Part shown: piece after piece, positions 21,532 through 33,205 of the stretch | Layout: every line of letters begins with the position of its first letter | Numbering within the stretch: the stretch's first letter is position 1 | Assembly (NCBI GenBank): GCA_019188255.1 | Contig: JAETXT010000003.1 | Span: 310,001-374,000 of the forward strand | From: Verticillium longisporum | Lineage: Eukaryota > Ascomycota > Sordariomycetes > Glomerellales > Plectosphaerellaceae | DNA length: 64,000 nt | Direction: 5' to 3' | Translations under genes and position numbers: made by a program | Notes under the pieces: generated by a model | What the model was told of the DNA's origin: nothing | What the model saw: the letters and a program-made list of their open reading frames with translations, nothing else | Databases searched by the model: none

Positions 21532-23447
21532 AGCCGCCACCCTGGACTTTGAAGCCCGCGTCCCCGTCCCCTTCAGCATCTTCCCTTCCACCTACAAGGA
21601 AGGCGAGACACAGACAACCACCACCACCGAGACTCACCAGGAGCTCGAGATCCAGCTCCCCCCGACCCAGCAGCAGCCGCAAGCCCCCGGACGGGAGGAG
21701 GCTCAGCAATACTCGTCCTTCACTGCGACCGCCCAGCTCCCGCCTCGTCGTGAGCAGCAACAGCAACAGCCTCAGCGCTACACCGAAGAGGTCCGCATCG
21801 AGGAGCACTTCCACCGTCCGGGCGTTCAGCACCAGGAGACTCGCTACCACGAGGAGCACCGGTAAGTACCAAGAAAACAAACATTCATTCTGTCTCTATC
21901 GCACACATCTCTTTTCGCCTTACCTCTCCTTCCCCCACGGTCAACCGGACAACGGGACTCTGCCACCCTGTTTGCGGCCACCGCGGGCACAAGCCGGGCG
22001 GAGAGAACCACCAGGCGCTTCAGCTCGTATTTCCACGTAACCCCTTCATCTTCTCCTCTCAGCGGTGGGGGGGTGGCTTGGGCGGTCCGTGGGGTGTGCT
22101 GGCGAAATTGCTTGCTTCTCCGGTTTGCAACTGGTGGATCACCCACGACGCCAGGCCAGACACACCCCGGACCCAAAACAAACCCAACCAACCCCCTACC
22201 TCGTTACCCCTACTAGCCCAGTTGTCCGAGTGACAAAACAATCGGTGAAGAAGAATTTCCCATCGAGCTGGAGCTTCATCACCTTTAGCTACCTTCCATC
22301 ACTTCACCTACACCCACTTCATCCATCAAACCCAATTCACCATCTCCATTCATCAACGATTGGGACCTCCACGGACTGACGCATTGCATCTTCAGCCCTC
22401 AGCGCCACGACTTCTCTGAGAGCTACGTTGAGGTCGACCGTACGCACCAGCACTACGATACCCCTCTTGACTGCATCGAACGCGAGTACCGTGAACGTTG
22501 CCAGCCCCGTAACACCCGTGAGGAAGTAAACAACTGCGACCGCCCCGGCCGCATCATCAACGCCGAGTACACGGTTGAACCCGCCCGTACTCACCGCCCC
22601 AGCTTCCGCGAGACCGCCCGCGAGAAGGTTAAGTACACCGTCGAAGGAGCTGCTCGCCGCATCCGCGAAACCAAAGCCAAGATGGGTTACTGCGATGACG
22701 ATGGTAAGCCAATAGTCCCTGTTGATCCTCTGAAACTCTCTTACCTAGTCCCCCTCCCCTGCTTTCTTACCGTCCTGCCCTGGCTCGCAAGTCCCCTATC
22801 CTCCCCCATAAGCACTCCAGCTGAGTTGTGTTTGTCATTTTCCTATCTTTCCAGGCCACCATCACTCCTTCCGTCAGGGCCTGTACAGGTGCGCTGACCG
22901 ACTCGTCCACCCCAAAGGCCGTGATGAGCACGTCCACGCCGACAACGATGTCCGCCAGCCGTCCCGTCCCCGCCCCAGCTGCGGCAACCAGGGCCCTTGC
23001 CTGCCCAACACGGTGTCGATTCCCTGCAACCACATCCGCATGGGCGACTTCCTGATGCTTCAGGGCCGCCCCTGCCAGGTGATCCGCATCTCGACCTCGG
23101 CTGCCACCGGCCAGTACCGCTACCTTGGTGTCGACCTCTTCACCAAGCAGCTGCACGAGGAGTCGTCGTACATCTCCAACCCCGAGCCCAGCGTCATCGT
23201 CCAGACCATGCACGGCCCCGTCTTCAAGCAGTACCGTGTCCTTGACATGCACGATGGCCGTATCGTCGCCATGACCGAGACCGGTGACGTCAAGCCTGAC
23301 CTCCCCGTCATTGACCAGTCCAATCTCTGGTGTCGTCTCAACACTGCCTTCGAGTCTGGCCGTGGCTCCGTCCGCGTTCTCGTTCTCAACGACCGCGGCC
23401 GTGAGCTCGCCGTCGACATGAAGACGATCCACGGCTCTCGCCTGTAA
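21532..23447 (+). CDS. HEX1: Woronin body major protein HEX1, including N-terminal extension exons (5' start unresolved)
   Basis: Coding exons are 21532-21861, 22396-22703 and 22855-23447; introns of 534 and 151 bp keep the phase exactly. The C-terminal half is HEX1: TVSIPCNHIRMGDFLML, RPCQVIRISTSAATGQYRYL, VDLFTKQLHEESSYISNP, GPVFKQYRVLDMHDGRIVAM and GSVRVLVLNDRGRELAVDMK, ending in SRL, a type 1 peroxisome-targeting signal. HEX1 crystallises in peroxisomes to form Woronin bodies, which plug septal pores after hyphal damage. The first two exons encode a Gln/Glu/Arg-rich extension (DFEARVPVPFSIFPSTY, HDFSESYVEVDRTHQHYD) with strong coding codon bias, but they contain no ATG. The start of the long form must lie in an upstream exon or be a non-AUG codon. 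A short form can start at 22682. Confidence 0.92.
22682..22703 (+). other. HEX1: internal start exon of the short HEX1 form (MGYCDDD)
   Basis: ATG at 22682 begins MGYCDDD, matching the start of the classical short HEX1 (Neurospora HEX1 begins with a MGYYDDD-like sequence). Spliced to 22855-23447 it gives 204 residues. In this form the upstream exons would act as leader sequence. Confidence 0.65.
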
Positions 23448-23959
23448 GCGGCATCTTGATGCTTGCTGTGCTGTATGTATCTGGGTGGAGCTGGATTGAG
23501 GAGTAGCAAATTGGGACTTTTTGAAGATTGGATAACCTCGGCACCAGGGACCGCCGTGTCTCTGGTGTTAGGCATTTGTGTACATGTCTGTAATTGACTT
23601 GGTGTCCGTATCTACGGATCCCGAAAGGGCGATGGCGTGACATGATGTGACTGGTGTATGGCTGGTAACGAAGGCCGGCTTGCGTGGCATGGTGCCTGCG
23701 GCACCTGGATGGCCAGCCGCAGGTGCTGATCCCTGCCTCACCTGCTTCGTTTAGCGCGGAGACTAAGGAGCTCAGGTGCTCCTCCCCCTCACGACTGATA
23801 AGAGCTCCTTGCCTTGATCTCACCCAGCCTCCCCCTCCTGAACTGATGTTGGTTCTTGTCATCAGGTCCATGCCATTCAAGAGCGTGTGTTTTGATTGAA
23901 GATTGACCTGGATTACTATCAGTTTGCTGCCTGTCCGAATCACCAAGACAAAACCTACG

Positions 23960-25574
23960 ATGGGTGCCCAACTCTCGACGCATGACGCTGCCGATAAGGC
24001 CCTTGTCGATCGCCTCGAAGGTCTTCAGGTCCGCAGCACCTCCAACGACTTTATCCATGTATCTAAGGATGGGTCGCAGAGTGAGAAGCAGGCTCTTTCC
24101 AGACTTATCCATCGCGAACCAGAGGGTATCTCTGTCAAGCTTGTAGAAGACTGGCAGAGCACCTTTCTCAAGGACCCCAAGAACAGGTATGTCGCTCCGC
24201 AATGCTTACTACCGTGACACGTCTTGCTTCTTGCGCTCATTCTCTTCCAATGCACCGACTAATTCTCTCCAGGTTGGCCCTTTCTGCCCTCAGCAATGCC
24301 GACCCGCGTACCGTCCTGACGTCTACACCCGCCACGCTGTCTGACCCTCAAATATTCAACGTCCGCATCCCCCTTGAGGGGACGCCGATAACAAACCAGC
24401 GCTCTTCCGGCCGCTGTTGGCTCTTCGCCTCCACGAATGTTTTCCGTGTTGCCCTCGCCCGCCGCTACAACCTTGCGGGCTTCGAACTATCGCAGTCCTA
24501 CCTTTTTTCTGGGACAAGCTCGAGAAGGCCAACTGGTTCCTCGAGCAGGCCATTGCCACGGCTGCCGATCATGACCTCGACTCTCGACTCGTGCAGCATC
24601 TCCTCGGTGACCTCATTTCAGATGGCGGGCAATGGGACATGGTCTACAACCTCGTCGACAAGTATGGTCTCGTGCCCCAGTCCTTATACCCGGACTCGTG
24701 GAATGCCCAGAATTCGGGTGTCCTCAACTCCGTTCTCAAGACTAAGCTGCGCGAGTATGCCCTCACCCTCCGCTCTCTCGTCAACGAGCAGAGCGCTACT
24801 GCTCAAAGCGTCAAGGACGCCAAGTCCAAGATGCTCCAGTCCATCCTGGGAGTCTTGACCCTGACACTTGGCGCGCCGCCACACCCGCACGAGGCCTTCG
24901 TTTGGACCTACGAAGACAAGGACGGCAAGGCCCATGAGCTGACATCGACCCCGCGCGCCTTCGCCCGCGACATCTCCTCGAGTCAGTGCCGCGTCTCGAG
25001 CGCCACCATTGCAGGCATGGTCTCGCTCGTACACGACCCGCGTCACGACCCCTTGACCCTCTTGACCGTCGACCGCCTCGGCAACATTGTGGGCGGCCGC
25101 CCAGTCACCTACGTCAACGTCTCCATTTCCGCCCTCAAGGCAGCCTGCGTGCGCCAGCTTCGCGCCGGCCTCCCCATCTTCTTCGGCTCTGATGTGGGCA
25201 AATTCAGCTCCTCACGCTCCGGTGTCATGGACCTCAACCTTGTCAACTACGAAGTCGGCTTCAATGTGAGTCTACTCGCAATGTCCAAGGCCGATCGCCT
25301 GCGCACGGGCGAGTCACAGATGACCCACGCCATGGTCTTGACGGCCGTCCACATCGACGACAAGACGGGCCGCAGCGTCGGTTGGCGCGTCCAAAACAGC
25401 TGGGGCGAGGCCGCCGGCGACAAGGGCTGGTTCGTCATGAGCGACGCCTGGATGGACGAGTTTGTATACCAGGCCGTCATCGATCCCCGCTTCCTCGACA
25501 AAGAAACAAAGGACGTCCTCAAGCAGGAGCCGGTCGTGTTGCCGCTGTGGGATCCCATGGGCAGCCTGGCATGA
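23960..25574 (+). CDS. BLH1: bleomycin hydrolase / cysteine proteinase 1 (peptidase family C1B), apparent frameshift
   Basis: Exon 1 is 23960-24186, the intron 24187-24272, and exon 2 24273-25574. The catalytic residues are clear: Cys124 in SSGRCWLFAS, His428 in MTHAMVLTAVH and Asn451 in VQNSWGEA, with the family motifs ELSQSYLF and DKLEKANWFLEQ. Bleomycin hydrolases are cytosolic self-compartmentalising hexameric aminopeptidases; yeast Lap3/Gal6 is the model and also detoxifies homocysteine thiolactone. The reading frame breaks at a run of six T (24503-24508) exactly between YLF and WDKLEKANW. A seventh T would give the expected SYLFFWDK and an uninterrupted 509-residue protein. The rest of the gene is pristine, so a sequence error is more likely than a pseudogene. 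It lies 512 bp downstream of HEX1 on the same strand. Confidence 0.9.
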
Positions 25575-28500
25575 GGGGCAACCTGCTTCAGGAGCAGGTT
25601 TGCGATCTGGTGTGTTAAGTTATTGACAGTACGGACGCGGTTTTTGTTTTAGCCTATGCCAGCATGAAGCATGAGATATTGAAATTGATTTCCTGGAGGG
25701 CTCTCGTCGTTGAGTCGCATCACTACACCAGGCCCGACCATACCTACTCGTGGGGGAATTGAACACGCACAGCAGTTTGTCTGTCGTGCGCTACTTGTGA
25801 AGACCTGCCTCGGTGATCTGATACAGCAAAGGACCGGCTATGTCTACATCTTCAAGCAGTGCAATACGAAGGCCTTGAGTCGAGGTTCCCTGCTTGGATC
25901 CGAACCAAATGCAATCCATTCAAGATTTCATCGCGGGGACTGGCAACTGGCTCAACCAAAGTTGAGTACCATACAACCAAGATCATTCCCTAGAGCCAAT
26001 GTGTAACAAACACCACTGTTCGCAAGTAGCATTTGCTTGTCATGGCAGCACCCAGCATGTACGAATTCCTACACGGTCGACAACCACGTCAGCAACGAGC
26101 AGCGCATTTGCATAGATAGACGCCATTCAAAAAGGAGCTCAAACCCTGGCGCAAATACTCTCTGTCCAGCCATCACCACTTCCACTGTTCCGGGTCAGGT
26201 GCCTCGATGGTGAACTTATCAAAACATCGGACGGGACCCAAGCAGCTGCTCCTAATGCCGTTGACAGGCCAACCGAGAACAGGGCTCACTAGTACGGGGC
26301 CCAGTCGACTTCCAGAAAACTATCGTCGGGAACTGCCGTTGACGTCTCGATGGGCAGCAGCGAGAGGCAAAGAGGGGGGAACCTCCGGGCGTAGCAACGG
26401 TGGGCCAAGTGCAATGCCCTCCGCAGCCCCGGTACATCAAAGGCACACGCACAACATCAAGATACGTGGGCAGGAGAGCGCACCTCATCATCTCATCGCC
26501 CAAGTCAATCAGTCTGGAGCTAAGAGAAGGCGTTTGTCATTCGTCCTGACAGCGACATGCGATGGCAAGCAAATTGGGCCCGGCGGGCTCCGCCATCTCC
26601 CCAATTCAAGCAACAGGCCGGGATGATCCCTCGGGCGGGGCTCCGGTGGCAAGCACGGCCGTCTCTGCCCAACGGGCAATTGGGAATTGGGAGACAATGT
26701 GAAGCAACGCAGGGGCATGGCCGGGCGCAGAGTCTCCGTGGCAGCGCGCGGGCTTGCTTGTGACGGCTTCGTTTCTGGGAGGGATAGCCCGGCGTGCGAA
26801 GAGGCTATAGGCGACAGCGCAACGTGGCAGCAGGGTAATCAGGTATCTTGAAAGTCAGTCGACTCGTTATGGTCCCTAGCCCTCCATCTGGCCCGAGATG
26901 TGTTGCCTGTTCGTCGATCGCTTACCAGACAGTCGACGGAACGGAGTTGTCTCCTTGGACGCGCCGCCTGATCGTTGCCGTTACACTCAAGGTTGGCCAG
27001 CTGGCTGCGACGGCGAGGAGCGGTGAGGGGCGTCTTCGGGCTCGAACGTGCGGTGTTTGTTCTCCATGCCCATACATGCAATCTTGGGCAGGGAGATCTG
27101 CTCGAGGCTATGCCGTGAAACTTTGAGGGTCGACGGCGAGTTTGGCGGCAGTTGTGGATCACGCGCGGATGTCGTACGTATAACGTCGATAATTGGAAAT
27201 CGTCGGGCACTGTGGTTCTGGACCATTCGTGAACTGTGTTGCCTGACCTGACTTGCCTAGCTGCATCTTTCCGAAGCCATCTCCGTGGATTCACGCATCA
27301 ATTCTGATGGACTCTGGTGCAGAGATCTCCTTTGGCCAACGCTGGCGACGACCAATGCTTGGGCTGATATCGGCCGTTCCTGTGTAACATGTAACAGGGG
27401 GGTGGGGTTTTCGTTGGGTTGCGAAATGGGGTGCTCGTTGCAGCCCAAGGCTGGTGCTTGGCAGGCGCTTGACGGCCGTTGCCCTGGGCCGCGAAGACCA
27501 TTAGCATGACCTGGTCCGCGATGCACCCAGCTGGGCTGAGAATGGCTTCGAAGCGCCCAGGTTCGACTTGGCCGCTCGATCGAATCGGCATGGAAAGGGA
27601 TGTCATGATCCGGTGGCCAGGTGGGTTTGTTCGGACACCAGGGAGACAGGTTGTCAGGGCGTCGTGCCACTGTGGGTTCCAAGGGCTGGCAACTGAAGAA
27701 GATGGCAATGTAATTGATTCACAGAGCATGCATGGGCATGAACCCTTGCTCGCATTAGTGGGTTGTGATGATGCGAAGCTGGTGAACCAGAAGAAGGACG
27801 AAGAAAAGGGTCGTGACCGCTCTTTAAGGGCAGGTGTTGAACTTCCCACCTCATCTCACTCAGGAAGTGACCACTGACCTCGTCACTCCTTCCATCTGCC
27901 CTCCCTCAACCACGACCACAACCACAACTTCATTCCTGTAAATCGAACCGTTCTACAACATTCAACTCTGCGGCTCGACGATTCTGGAGCACGTCAAGAA
28001 GCTCGATAATTCAGAAGCAACGTCACACGCCTGATACGTTGATAAGAGTAGCTGAATTGTGTCAGTCATCGCGACGGGCCAACTAGGGTTACTCTGTCTC
28101 ATTTCATCGGCATGCAATAACTGGTTTCTTTCCCACATCTTGTCTGTCTCGTTAGCAAGACAGATCAGCATCCCAGCATTCAAGAAACTCGATCCGAAAG
28201 TCAGGGGGACTAATCCAAGATCCAGAGGCAACCCGTCTCGGTTATGAACCGATACGAGAACGAAGGCATCTCCGTCACGGTATAAACTCAGCCAGCGTAT
28301 CCTGGGAGGGCATCATCGGTCCGGCTTGGCACACTGGAATTCGATCTTTCATCATCATCATCAACCAGAGAAAGCACATTTTGGCATCCTGAGCCACCAC
28401 GCTGGTGGGATCAGAAAGAAACAGACATCTGGAGCTCGGGACGAGACGTCATTGTCTTGATCGACGCGTTGCTGCATCGAGCCACTGGATGGCCACTCCC

Positions 28501-30154
28501 TAGCCCTGCTCGCCTACCTACACAACCCATCGTAGTGGCCACTTCGCCGCTTCACTGATACCTGGAAACCCCGCTGCTTCCACAGCAGCAACAACAGGCA
28601 GCTGTCTCGCTTCCCCGCTACAGACACCAGGTTTCGCTGTGTAGCACCGCACTAAACCACGCGACAGCAACATCTACACCTACTTGGCCGGCACCACACA
28701 GTCCTCATCACCCTGCATAAAACGACCGGCCCGAACAGAACAGCTGGTCGCACAGCCTTTGCTCAATTTTCCCACCATAGCTGGGCGCGAACAAGCCGCC
28801 CTTTGCGATCCTGGGCACATATTGAACCCAATCGACCATTCCCGGCCTCCCCGGCCCTACGGCAGTCGATCCCCCCGGTGCTACCATCATTGTCAAGCAA
28901 CCAGGCCCAGCGTCACGTCATTGCCCCGGAATACCCAGCGTCTCCAATTCTGCCACAGTTCACATTTCTCCTCGTCTGCCTTTCCACTCGCGTCTCTGAG
29001 CTCATACTGATCCAGACCTTGTTGGTTTCGTTTTACTTTTGTTGGATACGAACCCAGTCAACCGAACCACGCTGCTTTTCATGGTCATCTCCATCACATA
29101 AACCGCACGCGTCATCTCTCTTTGCCTGCAGACGCATTGCATATATCCACAAGCGCACAGGGCCAGCCGAAAGCCGGGCCTCAACTCAAAACGGTGTGGC
29201 CGTTTCTAGAGGCCGCATCGCAATACCACCCTACAGCCACCGAACTGAGCTTAATGGTGAACGTGGTGGTCTGACGCGAGCCACAATTCCAGGCCGCCTA
29301 TCGATACCAGCTGTGTCCGTCTACCAAGCACACCGTTCGCCTCGGCTCGACGTTGAAAGCATTTCACCCCAAATCGCCCTGGAAATCCGGCCCGTTGCTA
29401 TCCGGACCTGTCATCATATTTTCCGCCGTTTGACTCCAGTTGGTCATCGCCAAAGACACGCCGCGAGAGCCGGTCACTGTCCCTGTCATCACCACCCCGT
29501 GGCCCCGCTATCGATACCACATCAACCTTCGAAGCCCTCACTACACATATTGTTTCCCTGTTCTTCGCCTGATCGACGGCTTGCCCTCTCGCTTCGACCC
29601 GTTATCCACCAGATCAAGGTATAATGAATGGGCCTTTCCCAGGACAATATTGACCTCGCGTTGCTGACCAAATATCCGCCAGGCAGACAAGGTGGCATTC
29701 TCGGTGGCGCCCTTCTGGATTCTTAGCAATCTGCCGATGAGTGGAGGAGCTGACACCAGCACCACTCGTACCCGACCCCAGTAAACCTGCAGTTCCCCAC
29801 CCTCCCGAACACATATTTGTTGGACCCGATCAGTTGGCCAAGGCCTGACTCAAACCCCGCCATTTGACCCCTCTTACCTCACTGATTCCACAGCCATCTT
29901 TACGTGCCGCTGATTTCTTTCCCGGTAAGGCAGCCCAAGTGTGAACTGCCACCAAACCATAACGACTCACCGAGCCTCACGTGGATCGATACCGCCTCGA
30001 AAAAACGCAACCCATCCTAAATATCAAAAACCACTCGCGCGGCCGCAGCGTTCGTCTCGGTCTGTAGCGTCGCCTGCTGTCGAAAATTCGCTCCGTCGAT
30101 TGCATTCAACCCGAAGCACCACGAGCCAGAAACAATTTGGCTCTCGACGTCATC
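25575..30154. other. 4.6-kb intergenic region / long upstream region
   Basis: No frame here carries a domain or consistent coding signal. The last ~1.6 kb (28500-30154) is rich in C and pyrimidines, like a fungal 5' leader, and holds many small out-of-frame ATGs. It may be a long transcribed leader of the downstream 998-residue protein. Confidence 0.5.
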
Positions 30155-33100
30155 ATGGAACCCCGCTATCCAAACACTGCTCATTATGGCCACGCTCGGC
30201 CACGCTCGCCAACCTTCAACCCCGCAAGAGCCTCTCTGCCCAGCAGTATAGGATATAGTTCAATGTATGGCGGTGACATTCATGACATGCCAACGTCGAC
30301 CCGATACAGCACCGGAACTTCGAATCGCCATCGGTCCGCCGCAAGCCCAATCACTACCACACACTACGCCGTCTCGAAAGATCCCCTGGCCCGTGGCCCT
30401 AACTTGCGAGAAGCCAGTCGTTCCCGCCGCTCCTCAACACTTGATTCGTCGAGCCCTCGACCTGTTATTGTCACGACAACACAAAGACCGCAAGGCCATC
30501 AACCCTCACACTCGTCCGGCGGTAGACACAGCAGCCCGACTCGCGACGACTACCGAACAAGCGATTCTTCATTTTACACGCAACCTGCCTCTTCCATACG
30601 TTCCCGAAGTCACGCTCGTGGCAACTCATACGGCACTCACGATGAGTTTGCTCACCTTCGGACCGGCGACAACCTCGGCGCGAGGCATGATACGTACCGT
30701 AGTCGTACGCCAGCCATATATTCCAATACACCACGCCACAGCAGTACAAATGTAGCTTATGGGGGCGAGGGCTATGAGTACACGAATCCCAGCGACTTGG
30801 CTCGCTACGACCTCACTCATGATCGCCCAACCCGGTCACAAAGGCGGGAAAGCTTCGATCGTAGCTACTCCCGGCCTCACGTGAACGTGCCCACAGACGC
30901 CGGCTGGGCATACAACAGTTCCACGCGATACGACAACCGTGGTGGTCCTCCCCCCAGCACCAGAGGCTTTGACAAGATTACTCGCAGCTCCACTGTGGTT
31001 CCATATGAGGCGCCGCCACTTCAAGACTCTGTTCCGCCCACGGTTCCCGTCGCGCCACAACGACTCCAGGTCCCCGACAGTCCAAAGGAACGTCGTACCG
31101 GCGGTTCACCGGAAGTCGGTACTGTGTCTAATGCCGAGTCTCGCGGGCCCCGCAGACGGCCAGTCTCGGTTTATCAAGAGGGCGCACCACGCTCTATCCA
31201 TCACGAAGATTATTATCGAAGCAGAGAAGATGACCGTGCCCAGAAATTGTCACGCGACCACGAACGGGAGCTTGATCAAGGCTATGGCACCATCCATACC
31301 GATTCCTTTCGCGAGGAAAGTATCGCGGCGCGTGGCTTCGGCATCAGGACGGAACCCCCTGTCGCACCAGCCCGCAATGACCCTGCGACAGCCGGCGCAG
31401 ATTACGATAGCCGCCGTGATGTGCGCAAGGAGCCGCATGCTAGCAGCGAAGTGAGAAGAACTTCCGAAGAGGACAGCAGACGGCCGGTCATTTATGACAA
31501 GCCTAAAGAGCATCGTGATCGACGCACTAGTACTGCCAATGATGAAGAGCCAGATCGCAACAGGCTTCGCGACAAGGTCGGCACTGGGCTCGGGATCGCC
31601 GCTACAGCTCTAGGCCTCCAACATGTTGTGGGCAAGGACAAGGACAAGGATGGCAAGCTGCCTGAGAAGAGCGATCAAGAATCGTCTCGTCGACGGAGCC
31701 CGGATGATGCCCGCGATCGCCGGCGGGATGAAGACTTGTCCTCTAAACCAAATGACCGGTACAGGCCACGCGAAGAGTCTCGCGACCCCCGTGATCGCGC
31801 ACCCGTGATCGTCGAGACCCGTCCGTCCGTGCCACAGCCGAAGGATGAAGCCGATACCCGTGACCGCCTTCGTCGGGAGGCTGAAGCTAGACTTGGCGGC
31901 GAGGGTCCGAGAGGAGGGGCCCCTCGTGAGGCATCATCAGATGAGGAGGCCATTGCCAAGACTAGGAGGAGACGTCCCTCAATCGCGTTTGACCCCACAA
32001 ATACGTCGGATCTCAAGGCTCTGAAAGAGCAGATGGCTGCCATGAACGCTGCCGAGACGTCAAAGCCTAGGTTGGACAGGCCTGCCGATGCAGAATTGTC
32101 GAGGGACTCTCGAGAATCAAGAGAACTGAGGGACCCTCGAGAATTAAGAGAATTGCGGGATTCTCGAGACCAAAGGGACTCGAGGGATTCAAGAGATTAC
32201 CGAGACAACAGGAGTGCAGCTACTGAGCCATCACGGGACTACAGGGAGCCTCACGCATCAATATCCGAGCCTCCGCGCGATTATAGAGATAGCCGCGCTG
32301 CTGTGGCGGAGCCGGTCTGGGACTACAAAGAGTACAAAGATGCTCGCTCGGTGCCTGTTGATTCCTACAGGGACCACAGGGAGTCACGCTCGGCGGTGCC
32401 GGAACCCACGCGAGATTTGAAGGACGCTCAAGTGGTGTCGCCACCAATCCCGCCAAAAGAGCCAATCCTGCCTCCATCTCAAGATTCGACACTTATTGGG
32501 GGAAAGGACGAATCTCGCGGCCGAGAGCTGACCCCTTTGAAGACTGAAGATAAGCAGGTCCGTGTCGTCTCGCCACCTCGCGACAAAACGGATTCCAAGC
32601 CATTGAAGGGCATTCTGAAGCAACCGAGCAGATTCCCCGAGGAGCACAACCCTATCCGTGAGGGCGTAGCACCGCATAAGGACGACAAGAAACTGAAGGA
32701 TGCTCCTGCGGGCGCGCGCTGGACTAAGATTAGCCGCAAGGTTGTTAATCCTGAAGCTCTGACGGTCGGCAAAGAACGATTCGAGGTTCGCGATGATTTC
32801 GTTATTGTTCTGAGAGTCCTGAGCAAAGAGGAGATTCAAGCGTACGCCTCGGCAACGCAGATACTCCGAGGTAGGCCATTTGACAGCCTTCTCCAACATG
32901 GTGCACAGCTAACTTACTTTAAAGAGCGGCGACGAGAAGGAGAACGCACGAGCGATCGCGATCGTGACCGTGACACTGATCGAGTACGGGATCGGGATCG
33001 CGAGCGGGGGCGTGACCGCGATGGCGATGATGATGAAAGGGCGAAGCCATACCGCCAACATCGCCGCGATGATGATTACGACAAATACGACGACGATCGC

Positions 33101-33205
33101 GAAAAAGATCGTGGAGATCGGCACCGGAGGCACGAAGAAGACTCAAGGCATCACCGTCGACACCGTGGCGATCGAGAGCGTGACCAGCTGGCTATTGAAG
33201 GATGA
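30155..33205 (+). CDS. large disordered Arg/Asp/Ser-rich fungal protein (DUF8035-like)
   Basis: The ATG at 30155 (context ATCATGG) opens MEPRYPNTAHYGHARPRSPT; an in-frame start 18 nt upstream is non-ATG. A probable intron at 32871-32924 (GTAGGC, GCTAAC branch site, TTTAAAG) is exactly 54 bp and stop-free, so the protein is 998 residues spliced or 1016 if retained. Most of it is Ser/Arg/Pro/Asp-rich and disordered. A small hydrophobic patch (GTGLGIAATALGLQHVVG) lies near residue 475, followed by a long RDSRE/RELRD repeat block. The one conserved-looking block is near the C terminus: WTKISRKVVNPEALTVGKER and DDFVIVLRVLSKEEIQAYA, which I recall as a fungus-only domain (DUF8035; label uncertain). 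The end is RDRDRD/RHRR charged repeats. Function unknown; no signal peptide. Confidence 0.83.
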   Translation: MEPRYPNTAHYGHARPRSPTFNPARASLPSSIGYSSMYGGDIHDMPTSTRYSTGTSNRHRSAASPITTTHYAVSKDPLARGPNLREASRSRRSSTLDSSSPRPVIVTTTQRPQGHQPSHSSGGRHSSPTRDDYRTSDSSFYTQPASSIRSRSHARGNSYGTHDEFAHLRTGDNLGARHDTYRSRTPAIYSNTPRHSSTNVAYGGEGYEYTNPSDLARYDLTHDRPTRSQRRESFDRSYSRPHVNVPTDAGWAYNSSTRYDNRGGPPPSTRGFDKITRSSTVVPYEAPPLQDSVPPTVPVAPQRLQVPDSPKERRTGGSPEVGTVSNAESRGPRRRPVSVYQEGAPRSIHHEDYYRSREDDRAQKLSRDHERELDQGYGTIHTDSFREESIAARGFGIRTEPPVAPARNDPATAGADYDSRRDVRKEPHASSEVRRTSEEDSRRPVIYDKPKEHRDRRTSTANDEEPDRNRLRDKVGTGLGIAATALGLQHVVGKDKDKDGKLPEKSDQESSRRRSPDDARDRRRDEDLSSKPNDRYRPREESRDPRDRAPVIVETRPSVPQPKDEADTRDRLRREAEARLGGEGPRGGAPREASSDEEAIAKTRRRRPSIAFDPTNTSDLKALKEQMAAMNAAETSKPRLDRPADAELSRDSRESRELRDPRELRELRDSRDQRDSRDSRDYRDNRSAATEPSRDYREPHASISEPPRDYRDSRAAVAEPVWDYKEYKDARSVPVDSYRDHRESRSAVPEPTRDLKDAQVVSPPIPPKEPILPPSQDSTLIGGKDESRGRELTPLKTEDKQVRVVSPPRDKTDSKPLKGILKQPSRFPEEHNPIREGVAPHKDDKKLKDAPAGARWTKISRKVVNPEALTVGKERFEVRDDFVIVLRVLSKEEIQAYASATQILRGRPFDSLLQHGAQLTYFKERRREGERTSDRDRDRDTDRVRDRDRERGRDRDGDDDERAKPYRQHRRDDDYDKYDDDREKDRGDRHRRHEEDSRHHRRHRGDRERDQLAIEG
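32871..32924 (+). other. in-frame 54-bp intron of the DUF8035-like gene
   Basis: GTAGGC donor, GCTAAC branch site, AAAG acceptor; length divisible by three and no stop codon. Retention would insert 18 residues (starting GRPFDSLLQH) between QILR and RRREGERTSD. Confidence 0.65.
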
